Assembly: GCF_000737325.1 (NCBI RefSeq)
Contig: NZ_CP011125.1
Location: 682,001 to 746,000 of the forward strand
Direction of reading: 5' to 3'
Length of the DNA: 64,000 nt
From: Sandaracinus amylolyticus
Lineage (GTDB): Bacteria; Myxococcota_A; Polyangia; Polyangiales; Sandaracinaceae
Shown here: positions 25,671 to 34,700 of the stretch, one piece after another
Layout of the letters: each line of letters begins with the position of its first letter
Numbering within the stretch: the stretch's first letter is position 1
The notes under the pieces: generated by a model
Database searches by the model: none
The model's input: the letters and a program-made list of their open reading frames with translations, nothing else
What the model was told of the DNA's origin: nothing
Made by a program: the position numbers and the translations under genes

Positions 25671-28556
25671 TCACTTCTTCAGCGCGCGGCGCGCGTCGAC
25701 GATCTTGATGACCTCGTTGCCGCGATCGTCGATGACCTTGACCGCGACCTTGTGCCCCGGCTTGAAAGGCAGAGACCGCGTGGTGCGGAGCTGGGCGAAC
25801 TTGTCCTCGTCGATCGCGCCCTTGAGTGCCTTCTGGAGCTTCTCCCAGGCGTTCGCGCCGCCGCCGGGGAAGAGCGCCTGCGAAACGCAGAAGCTCTTCC
25901 CGTCGTAGTCGTGGTCGACCAAGATCGCCGCCGCGCCGTCGCCCTTCGCGCTCGAGGTGAAGCCGGTGGTCGGGTCGTAGAGGTCGATGCCGACCAGTTC
26001 GACCGACACCAGCGAGCCGCCGTTCTCGGGGTGCACCCGCACGTCGGGTGCGCCGAAGACGGCGAAGAGCTGATCGGTCTTTCGCTTCTTGAGCAGGTCG
26101 CCGACCAGGATGTCGGGCGCGGCGTGGGCGAACATGACCTCGCGCCCCGGTACGCCCGCGTCGATCATCTTGCGAGCCTCGGGGTCGCACGCGAATCCCG
26201 CGAACACCAGGACGTCGGCGCCGCGGGTCTCGGCAATCGCGCCGAGCACCTGCGTCGGCGTGACCGGTCCGTGCCGGGGTCCGAACGAGATCGCGAAGGT
26301 GCGGGGATCGCCTTCGGCGTCCGAGCCGCCCTCGGCGTGGAACCACTCGTAGTTGCCCTTGACCGTGCGGAGCGCGGGGAACCGGATGCGCTTGTTTCCC
26401 GGCAGCACGATGCCGGTCTGGCGCAGCAGCTCGACCATCGTCGACAGGTAGTCGGTGACCGCATCCGAGAAGTGCCCCGGCACCGCCGCGGACTTGGACA
26501 CCGGCCCGCCGGCGTCGCGCTGCGTGTCCTCCATCGACGGCAGCGGGATCGCCTCGACCGTGAACGGCCCCGAGACGCGCACCCGTTTCTTGTCCTCGAA
26601 GGGCTGGTCGTAGAGCGTCTCCTGCTCCGCGCTCTCGCGGATGACCCGATCGATCTCCTCCTTGGTCTTGCAGGCATCGATCTTCGGATTCTGCGCGATC
26701 GACTTGAGCGTGATGTGAGGGACGGTCTTGTACTTGAATCCGTCGCGCACTCGATTCGAGCGGAGCTCGTAGTAGGGGAACTTCGCTGTGATGAGCCGCT
26801 GTCGAGCGAGCGAGAGCGCGACGCGGGACGTGTCGCAGGTAATCCAGCGACGTCCCCACTGCTCGGCCACGTAGGCAGTGGTCCCGGAGCCGCAGGTCGG
26901 GTCGAGGACTAGATCACCAGGGTCGGTGGTCATCAGGATGCAGCGCGCGATCGCCTTCGTACCAGTCTGGACGACGTAGAGCTTCGCGTCACCGAAACCA
27001 CTTCCCCGAGTGTCGTCCCAGATGTCGTTCCGCGGCTTGAACGGGAAGTCGTCAAGATAACGAATGAACGTCAGCGTGTTCCCCACAGGCAGCAAGCGGC
27101 CAGCCCTCTGGAGGCGGTCCAATCCTGCCTTGTCGGATCGAAAAGTACCGGCTCCTGGAGTGAAGCGCTTCCCGTCGAGGTAGTACTCGCGAAGGTCATT
27201 TCCCGAAGCAGGCCGCTGATTGGTCAGCGGGTTGGGCCGATACGCACGCGCACGTGGAGGCAGGGCATCGGTGCCGTCGGCCTCTCGGTCGGTCATTCGG
27301 CGTCGCGTACCGTCCGCGAGCTCAACGAATCGAAGGTTGTCATCGTCTACAACCGATCGAGGCTCGAAGACCGGACGGTATTTGACTTTGCCCCTGTCGC
27401 GGGCGAACCAGAGTAGAACGTCGTAAGTGTTATCGAGCAGCTGCCCGCCCTTTCCAGTGGTCTTGCGGAAGACGACTTGGCTGACGAAGTTCTCTGCGCC
27501 GAACACTTCGTCTAGTACGAACCGCACACGATGTACGTTCTCATCGCTAATCTGAACGAAAAGACTGCCCGCTTCGTTGAGCAGGTCCTTGGCGACGAGG
27601 AAGCGATCACGGAGATAGCTGAGATAGCTATGAATCCCGAGCTCCCAAGTGTCGCGATACGCCTGGACCTGCTCGGGCTCGCGGGTGAGACTCGCGTCGT
27701 CGCCGTCCTTCACGTCTCTCCGTGAAATCGACGGCTGAAAGTTCGAGTTGAACTTCACGCCATACGGCGGGTCCATGAAAATGCACTGGACCTGACCGGC
27801 CATGTTCTCGCGCTCGAGCAGCGAGTTGATCACCAGCAGCGAGTCGCCGAGGATCATCCGGTTCGACCAGCCGACCTCGTGCCCGTAGAAGTCGATCTCC
27901 TTCGACGACGGGAGCTCGGGCTTCGCGAACAGGTTGAGCTGACTCTCCTCCTGCTCCTCGCGCTTCACCGCCCGGAGGATCGCCTGGGTCGAGACGCGCT
28001 CGTGAATGTGCAGGCTGACGGTGTCGATCTCGAACTTGGCGTGCTCCTCCTTGCCGGCCCAGACGAGCTGCGGATCGAGGTGGGGGTCGTACGCGTATTC
28101 CTTCTTCCGCTTGGCGGGTAGGCGCTCGAACTCCACCAGGCCAGCGGGCGGGTTGTTCTTGCGCTTCTCGTCGTGCCGGTACTCGCCGACTTCGCCCTCG
28201 AGAGAGGTCTGGTTGCCGCCCGCGCGCTTCTTCTTCGTCGCCATCCCGCTCTCGTCCCTCTCGCCACCACGTCCCGCGTCGCTGCTCTCGATGGTGAGCT
28301 TGCCGATCAGGCGATCGACGAGGATGCCCTTTTCGCGCCCCCGCTCGTCGAGGCCCAACGCCCGACACAGATCTTTCAGCCTGTCGCGTGGCAACTCGAC
28401 GAGCTCGACCGCAAGGTCCACGCGACGTGCCCTCGCGATGCCGTCCACTAGGCGATCCCGCACGCGGCGGTCGGACACCTCGATGCCGTGCGCGTCCACG
28501 ATCCGCAGCAGCTCGTCTCGTGCGAGCTGGGACAGCACGTCGCGCTTGCTCACCAT
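25671..28556 (-). CDS. Type III-like site-specific DNA methyltransferase (Mod) with SAP-like N-terminus
   Basis: This 961-residue methyltransferase should methylate adenine in host DNA and specify the target for the Res partner. The catalytic motif IV DPPY is at 262-265, and the AdoMet-binding motif I DPTCGSGTT at 552-560; this order identifies the beta class typical of type III Mod proteins. Residues 1-88 carry two short helix-extension-helix segments (LSQLARDELLRIVDAHGIEV and the later LPRDRLKDLCRALGL) that resemble SAP or Rho-N-like DNA-binding modules, which is why the ATG at 28556 is chosen instead of the internal ATG at codon 105. The C-terminal about 300 residues are the family-specific extension. 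The Res gene follows after seven bases. Confidence 0.9.
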   Translation of the reverse strand: MVSKRDVLSQLARDELLRIVDAHGIEVSDRRVRDRLVDGIARARRVDLAVELVELPRDRLKDLCRALGLDERGREKGILVDRLIGKLTIESSDAGRGGERDESGMATKKKRAGGNQTSLEGEVGEYRHDEKRKNNPPAGLVEFERLPAKRKKEYAYDPHLDPQLVWAGKEEHAKFEIDTVSLHIHERVSTQAILRAVKREEQEESQLNLFAKPELPSSKEIDFYGHEVGWSNRMILGDSLLVINSLLERENMAGQVQCIFMDPPYGVKFNSNFQPSISRRDVKDGDDASLTREPEQVQAYRDTWELGIHSYLSYLRDRFLVAKDLLNEAGSLFVQISDENVHRVRFVLDEVFGAENFVSQVVFRKTTGKGGQLLDNTYDVLLWFARDRGKVKYRPVFEPRSVVDDDNLRFVELADGTRRRMTDREADGTDALPPRARAYRPNPLTNQRPASGNDLREYYLDGKRFTPGAGTFRSDKAGLDRLQRAGRLLPVGNTLTFIRYLDDFPFKPRNDIWDDTRGSGFGDAKLYVVQTGTKAIARCILMTTDPGDLVLDPTCGSGTTAYVAEQWGRRWITCDTSRVALSLARQRLITAKFPYYELRSNRVRDGFKYKTVPHITLKSIAQNPKIDACKTKEEIDRVIRESAEQETLYDQPFEDKKRVRVSGPFTVEAIPLPSMEDTQRDAGGPVSKSAAVPGHFSDAVTDYLSTMVELLRQTGIVLPGNKRIRFPALRTVKGNYEWFHAEGGSDAEGDPRTFAISFGPRHGPVTPTQVLGAIAETRGADVLVFAGFACDPEARKMIDAGVPGREVMFAHAAPDILVGDLLKKRKTDQLFAVFGAPDVRVHPENGGSLVSVELVGIDLYDPTTGFTSSAKGDGAAAILVDHDYDGKSFCVSQALFPGGGANAWEKLQKALKGAIDEDKFAQLRTTRSLPFKPGHKVAVKVIDDRGNEVIKIVDARRALKK

Positions 28557-28608
28557 GCGGCGAGAATGCCGTAGGGACGACCGACTGCGAAAGCGTGAAC
28601 GTCTCACC

Positions 28609-29811
28609 TCAGGGGTGACGCACCGCCCCGGAAGGACCGACATGGCTGGCGACGAACGCGAACAGCGCCTCGAGCTGCGGGTCCTGCGCGATCTTCTCGA
28701 TGGTCGAGGGCGACAACCTCGAGAAAAACTGGCCGCGCCCGGTTCCACCAAGCCGGTGTTCGAGCACGCGCCGAGGCCTATCGGTCGCGAGCTCCTCCTC
28801 GTTCGAATCAAGCGGCGGTTCACCAGGAAAAGCCAGCGCGAACGCGTCCGGTCGAAGAACGAGGGCCTCGAGCTCCGGTGCGAGCACCACGACGAGCGAC
28901 ATGTCGTCGCCGGCTGCGAGCTGCAGTGCGTCCTCTGCCTCGGCCTTCTGGAGGGCGATACCCTCCGCCTCACGCGTGTCCGCGTCGAACATCAGCACAA
29001 CGGCCGTTCTGCCGACGGCCGCCAACGATCGCGCAAGCGCCTGCGCCGCCTCTTTGCCGCGTGCGGGTACGACGCGATAAGCGGAACGATCGAACCGAGT
29101 ATCGAGCAATTTCGTCAGCAGCACGCGGTCGTTCTCCCCCTCGACGATCACGATCACGCGTGCGCCACTGACTACATCGACCGGTGGGCCGGGCTCCAGC
29201 GGGTCGGGCGACACCGACGCGAGCTCGTGAGAACCCACGAAGAAGTCCGGCAGTCCGTGCTCTATCGCCACCCGCAGCTTCATCTCGAGCGCTCTGGCGA
29301 AGCCGTTCTCCGCGCTGAGCGCCCAGCTGATGTCCTCCGCGTTCCACAGAAGAATCGGGTGCTCGATCATGAAATGCGCGGCGACTCGGGCCGACGCCGT
29401 GAAGCCCCGCTTGCTGAAGACGGATCCGATGCAGAAGCGAGGGCGCCGCAGCAGCTGATTCCTGAGCTTTGACAGCGACTCCGAGTTCTGTGGGGTCGTT
29501 CGATCCTTCGCCTCGCAGATGCAGCGGATCTCCCCGACGCGCACCATCCCGTCGATCTGCTCGAGCTCGAGATTGTTGCGAGGTCCACGGAGTGCCGAAG
29601 TACTCCCGAGACGGACCGAGTAGGGATACGTGACCTGCGCTCCGTCTAACTCGAATGCTCGCAGAACAAGGTGCTCGAGGGCCTTGCCTTTCGCCCAAGC
29701 AGTCTCCTTGCCTGCGAGAATGTCGCTCCATAATGCCTGGAGCTCGGGACGCTGCATGCCCCTGGCAGCCTTCGCCAGCTTGCTCGCGGTGGATTGCTCT
29801 TGCGACGACAT
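28609..29811 (-). CDS. Restriction-endonuclease-like domain fused to TOPRIM domain
   Basis: The protein has 400 residues in two nuclease-like parts. Residues about 35-150 fit a PD-(D/E)xK (Mrr-like) fold, with E46, D87 (EQIDGM) and E100-A-K102. Residues about 217-300 fit a TOPRIM domain, with VIVIVEGEND (E224) and the metal-binding D276-A-D278 after a hydrophobic strand. The C-terminal about 90 residues are uncharacterised. It starts 12 bases after the HEPN gene and ends 52 bases before the Mod gene, so it sits inside the defence operon. TOPRIM domains occur in OLD-type and PARIS-type defence proteins. The combination with an N-terminal REase domain in one short protein is not one I recognise from a named system. 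Confidence 0.72.
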   Translation of the reverse strand: MSSQEQSTASKLAKAARGMQRPELQALWSDILAGKETAWAKGKALEHLVLRAFELDGAQVTYPYSVRLGSTSALRGPRNNLELEQIDGMVRVGEIRCICEAKDRTTPQNSESLSKLRNQLLRRPRFCIGSVFSKRGFTASARVAAHFMIEHPILLWNAEDISWALSAENGFARALEMKLRVAIEHGLPDFFVGSHELASVSPDPLEPGPPVDVVSGARVIVIVEGENDRVLLTKLLDTRFDRSAYRVVPARGKEAAQALARSLAAVGRTAVVLMFDADTREAEGIALQKAEAEDALQLAAGDDMSLVVVLAPELEALVLRPDAFALAFPGEPPLDSNEEELATDRPRRVLEHRLGGTGRGQFFSRLSPSTIEKIAQDPQLEALFAFVASHVGPSGAVRHP

Positions 29812-29823
29812 CGAGAGGCTCCG

Positions 29824-30267
29824 TTAAGTTCGTGGCACGTGAGGGCGTAGCCAATCCAACACAGTTCGCATCACTCGTTTCGCGACGACGTCATCGACGC
29901 GATCTGGCTGATGAGCCGCCTCATTGCGGAGATCGACGAGCCGTTGCAGTCGCGAGGTTGTCTTCACGCGGCCATCGATGGCTATCGCCCGAACGAGTGG
30001 CTCGGACGAATCGTGAGCCCCAGCCGCGATCAGCACGCGAAGGTACGAGCCCGCACCCTTCGTGACCCCCGCTCGAGCGAGCTCCCGTTCGAGCGTTGTG
30101 CCCGTCGCGCGACAGGCTAGGGATGCGGCGACGCGGAGCAGGCGTTCGAGCTCCGTACCAGCGAGATTGTAACCGCCAACGCGCGTGGTCCGCGGCGCAT
30201 CAGCCCTCGCGACCTCACGCTCGAGGCGCTCGATCAGCGCTCTCGCTGCCGTGTCCAGCTCGCTCAT
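29824..30267 (-). CDS. Small HEPN-like protein
   Basis: This 147-residue all-helical protein has a C-terminal R114-N-E-A-A-H119, matching the Rx4-6H motif that forms the active site of HEPN ribonucleases. It sits in an LVDLRNEAAH helix followed by a final helix, as in that family. Its ATG overlaps the stop of the upstream kinase gene by ATGA, so the two are translationally coupled. HEPN proteins in defence loci often cleave RNA and are held inactive by a partner; here the kinase or REase-TOPRIM protein could be that partner. The short motif makes the family call moderate rather than certain. Confidence 0.62.
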   Translation of the reverse strand: MSELDTAARALIERLEREVARADAPRTTRVGGYNLAGTELERLLRVAASLACRATGTTLERELARAGVTKGAGSYLRVLIAAGAHDSSEPLVRAIAIDGRVKTTSRLQRLVDLRNEAAHQPDRVDDVVAKRVMRTVLDWLRPHVPRT

Positions 30268-31658
30268 CGCCCTGCCTCCAGCGCGTCGATGAATGCGCCG
30301 CAGGCTGGAAACCGTTGGCGCGGGTCCGTGTGGAGTGCGCGATATACCGCATCACGCTGTGAGCTCGAGAGCATATCAGCGTATCCCGGACTGCGAATCC
30401 ACGCGTCGACTCCGTGCAGAATCGCGCACAGGACGCGCGCGAGGCTGAACTGGTCGGATGCGGAGACGAGCCTTCCCGTACGCACCTCCGGGGCGCTGAA
30501 ATGATCGCTCTGGCCGAGGATCGACGTCGCGTGACGAGTCTCGCCTGCTGAGTGCCGGACGAGGGTCGCCGAAATCCCTAGGTCCGCGAGTCGCACGCGC
30601 CCACGGTCATCGATGAGGATGTTCCCTGCGCTGACGTCGCCGTGGACTCGTTCGTGCTCATGCATAGCGTCGAGCCCCGTGGCTGCCTGTCGCATGATCG
30701 CTAGCGCATCGCGCCAGAGCGCCTGCCGCGTCGCGTAGCGCTTCGCGAGCGACTCGCCTCCGTGCTCCATCAGAACGAACGCGCCGAACGTTTCGTCGTG
30801 CTCGTCGTGGAGGTAGCGACACACGTTGCGGTGCGTGATCTCGAGCCCTGCCGCGAACTCGCGGCGCAGAATGTCCACGCATTCAGGGTACGGGAATTTC
30901 GCCACCAGCAATCGCGCAGCGTCGGAGCGCTCATCGCGGACTTCGAACGTGGTCGCCATGCCACCGCGGCCTAGCTCCCTCGTGATGCGGTACCGCCGCG
31001 CAACCAGGACGCCCGCTTTGAGAACCAGCGGGTCCGTCGCGCGCGTCTGGCTTCCATTTGGCGTCGTACCCGACGTTCGCAAGGCTCGCGGCACGGCGGT
31101 GCTCGTTCCGTTTGGAGCGGCCGCATGATTCGCGGAGCTGTCGAGGTCCTCGTTCTCAGCGCGCTGGTGCGTGCCGAGGTCGTCGACCAGCTCGTCCCAC
31201 ACGTTCGAGATCAGCGTGTTTCCGTGCATCCCCTCGATCGCATCGAGAACGTCATCCGCTTCGACGAGGAGGATCTCGGCGTAACGCGCCAACAGGCTGC
31301 GATCCTCGCGAACGTCGGCGACGGAGTAATCACCGATCGCCTCCATTCGACGGCGTAGCCTCGTGCGGTCGAAGCGGACGCACTGCGCGAGCTCTTCTCG
31401 GACCTCATCCCAGCTCTTCCGCCGGGAGCCACCCAGCTCCTCGATGAGCGAGTTCCAGTCCGACGTTCCCCAGGGGCCTTGCGCCGACACGAGCTCGCTG
31501 AGGTCCCGTTGCACTCGAGCTGCGATGCGCGACGCGAGCTTGGCCTTCGTGCCGGATGTCGGTAGGTCGTAGTAGTCCGCGAACGTCCTGAGCTCCACGA
31601 GCGAGAGCTGATCGAGGATCATCCGCACCGCGCTCTTCCGGGGCATCACCCCGATCAT
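30264..31658 (-). CDS. Serine/threonine kinase with SAP-like N-terminal domain, first gene of defence operon
   Basis: The protein has 464 residues. Residues 13-58 form a SAP-like DNA-binding module (LVELRTFADYYDLPTSGTKA). A helical region at about 65-165 resembles effector-associated adaptor domains. A Ser/Asn-rich linker leads to a protein kinase at about 220-464: the Gly-rich loop is at 230-240, Lys254 follows, and D341 sits in HGD rather than HRD, with N346. DLG at 359-361 replaces DFG and is followed by SAPE. The catalytic Lys, Asp and Asn are present, so it is probably active. It heads the minus-strand run of five genes ending with the Res fusion, and is divergent from a helicase gene. 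A trigger role (sensing and phosphorylating the HEPN or nuclease) is inferred. Confidence 0.82.
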   Translation of the reverse strand: MIGVMPRKSAVRMILDQLSLVELRTFADYYDLPTSGTKAKLASRIAARVQRDLSELVSAQGPWGTSDWNSLIEELGGSRRKSWDEVREELAQCVRFDRTRLRRRMEAIGDYSVADVREDRSLLARYAEILLVEADDVLDAIEGMHGNTLISNVWDELVDDLGTHQRAENEDLDSSANHAAAPNGTSTAVPRALRTSGTTPNGSQTRATDPLVLKAGVLVARRYRITRELGRGGMATTFEVRDERSDAARLLVAKFPYPECVDILRREFAAGLEITHRNVCRYLHDEHDETFGAFVLMEHGGESLAKRYATRQALWRDALAIMRQAATGLDAMHEHERVHGDVSAGNILIDDRGRVRLADLGISATLVRHSAGETRHATSILGQSDHFSAPEVRTGRLVSASDQFSLARVLCAILHGVDAWIRSPGYADMLSSSQRDAVYRALHTDPRQRFPACGAFIDALEAGR

Positions 31659-31710
31659 ACCGATCTCGCCCAGCTTGCGTCAGCGGTCGGCGTTCGCCGA
31701 TGCTCTTCGC

Positions 31711-34700
31711 ATGGCGATGCACATCAGCGCCCGAGTGGCGTGGCATGACGATGGGTGGAACGGTCACATCTGTCGCAACCCGGCCGGGAACACGTTCTGC
31801 GTCGGGAGCCGGTCGTACCCTGGTGAGTCGATCGCCGAAGAGCGCGACCTAGAGTGGGAGACTGCGAACGCCGGGCGTCCATGCGAGAGCGTCGACGCGA
31901 TGCCACCGTGCAGCTGGAGCATCAACGCTTTCGGCAAGAAGCGCCTGCGCGCATACGCAGACGCCCCGGACTTCTTTGCGTCGGGCACGCCACGTCGAGA
32001 ATGGGATGTTCCTGCGTCTACGGTGTGCCTGTGGCCGTATGAGGAGATGTACGGCCAGGAGCTTCGTGACGGGAAACGGTACGACCACGCCAAGAGGCTC
32101 GCCCGTGCGCGGGAGTACTTCGCCCAGATCGAGCCACAACGGAGTTTGGTCTTCTACTACGCCAACTACAGCAACCCATTCAGTGAGGACGAAGCGCCGC
32201 GATACGTGGTGGTCGGGATTTCACGGGTGAGGGAGATCGGGCCCGAGCTCTTCTACGAGGGTGCCGCTGAGAAGGACAAAGAGCGTTACGGCGGAGCGTT
32301 CGTGTGGTCTCGGAACGTGACCTCAGCTTATCCGGACGAAGGACTGCGTCTTCCGTACCACCGGTATCGTCGCGACCGAGAAGCGCTCGACCGTTTCGTC
32401 GTCGTGCCCGACAATCCGAGGCTCTGTAAATACGGTACCCGCGCGTTCAGCGATGACGACGCGCTCGGACTCGTAGAGCAGCTCCTGGCTGCCGTCCGCG
32501 AGCTTCGAGCGATGGGCGATGACAGCGAAGACTGGCGCGTCCGCGAGGATTGGCTGCACGCCATTTCCGGGGAGCTGTGGCGCGACCGTGGCTTGTATCC
32601 TGGGCTTCCTGCAGTCCTCGAGTTTCTCGGCGCGGCACCTGCAATCGAGCCACTGCGTGCGTTACCTGCCGCGAAACACTCCACCTTCGCCGAGGGCGTG
32701 TTCGCCGCGCTGGAAGTCGGGCGCGGGGGCAAGCCATTCGGGCTCGACGAGGCGACGCTCAAGCGCGCGAGCCGGCGATTTCGACTCCTGGACGATGGCG
32801 CTCGATCCGTCGCCCAGCGCATCTTGCCGCGCCTGCAGATCACGCGCGATCACGTCGACCGAATCGTAGGCGAGAACCGTGAGGAGCATGGGCTCCCCGA
32901 GAACCTCGACCACATCGCGCAGGACCCGTACGTGCTTTGTGAGCGCTTCATCGGAGACGATCCCGATGACAGGATCACGTGGGCCACGGTCGACCGCGCG
33001 GTGTTGCCGTCGCCGGACCTCGGCGGGGCGCCGCTCTCCGACGTCGGTCCCGACGATGCGCGACGCTTTCGCGCGCTTCTCGCGGACGCACTCAGGCGCA
33101 ACACGTCCGACACGTTCGTGCCGGTCGACCATCTGATCTCCCAGGTGAACGACCGCCTCGCGAAGCTTCCGGCGTGGAAGAGTCACGCATTCAGCTCGCG
33201 CTACCTCGAAGTCGATCGCGAAGTGATAGCTGCTTCGCTGGTCCAGCGAGAGATCGAGGGTGCGAAGTACGTCTACCTCGAGAGTGCCTGGCGAGACGAG
33301 CGAGCGATCGAAGACTACTTTAGGTTCTTCGCCGGCGGTCCGGACGTGCCGCTGCGCCGGCCTGTCACCGAGGCGCACTGGCGCAATTGGCTGCATCGGT
33401 CCGACAGCGTGCTGGCGGGGCTCGAGGGGGACGATTACCGCACCGCGATCGACGGACAGATCGCTTTGTGTCAGCGCCTGTTCCGACGGCCCCTCGCGTG
33501 CATCGCCGGCGCCGCCGGAACGGGCAAGACGACTGTCGTTCGTGCGATCGTAGACGCGGTTCGCCTCGCTCACGGCGACGGCTCTCCCGTTCTCGCCCTT
33601 GCGCCGACGGGGAAGGCCGCCGATCGACTGCGTGAGGTACTCGGCACGCGCTCTGGAGTGCGCACAGAAACCGTGCACGCGTTTCTCGCACGGAATGGAT
33701 GGCTGCGCGACAACATGACTGTGCGCCCTCAAGGGCGCACACCGGACACGAGCTGCGAGACCGTCATCATCGACGAGTGCTCGATGCTGGACCTGGAGGT
33801 GCTCGCAACGACGCTCCGAGCGCTCGACCGGAACGCAGTACGTCGAATGATTCTCGTCGGAGATCCCAACCAGCTGCCCCCGATCGGACGCGGCCGTTCG
33901 TTCGCCGACATCGTCGAGTGGCTCACGGCCGAGCATCCGGACTGCATCGAGACGCTACAGCAGAACCTGAGGCAACTCGAGGGACGAGCGACCGGGCGCG
34001 GAACGGGGATTGTCGACCTTGCGCAGGCCTTCATGGGGGCGACCCTCGCCGCTGTAAAGGACGAGTCGAGCGGTATTGCGACCGAGGAGATGCTCCGCCG
34101 CGTCCAATTGGGAGGCGACGTCGACGCCGACCTGCGGGTGATCTACTACGACGACCCGCAGTCACTCGCGTCACTTCTGCTCGCGCGGATCGACGCTGAC
34201 CTGACTGAGCTATGGCCCGACGGCGCTGATCCTCCGACCTACAAGCTCTGGCAAAAAGGCTTCGAGCAGGGTCCGCAGGCTTGGCAGATCCTGACTCCTA
34301 CGCGCGGTGAGATGCACGGGATCGAGGCGCTCAATCGCGAGTGTCAAGCACACGTCACATCGGGTATACGAGATCGAGCTGGTGCACTCGATGGAATCAA
34401 GCTCTTCGATAAGGTCATCCAGATCAGAAACCGCACGAGGTCACGGCCGCTCTACGCGTGGGACCAGACGCAGAGATGCGTCGTCGCGACAGAAGTGTTC
34501 AACGGCGAGATCGGCCTGGCCTCGATACACTCGTTCGACTCCGAAGAGTGGAAAAAGAGGTTCTTCCGGCTGAAGCGGATTCAGGTCTCGTTCGCGCGCA
34601 AACCTCACCTTCGCGTCTCGTACGGTGAGGACACCGGAAAGACTCCCGATGGTCGATGGGCTCCGCGCGAGAAGGTCGAGGACAACCTGGAGCTCGGGTA

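Noticed and set aside
20789..31658. BREX, DISARM or Dnd assignment for the defence operon
   Set aside because: No PglZ, BrxC, DrmA/B/C or DndB-E proteins are present; methylase and Res have type III-like motifs.
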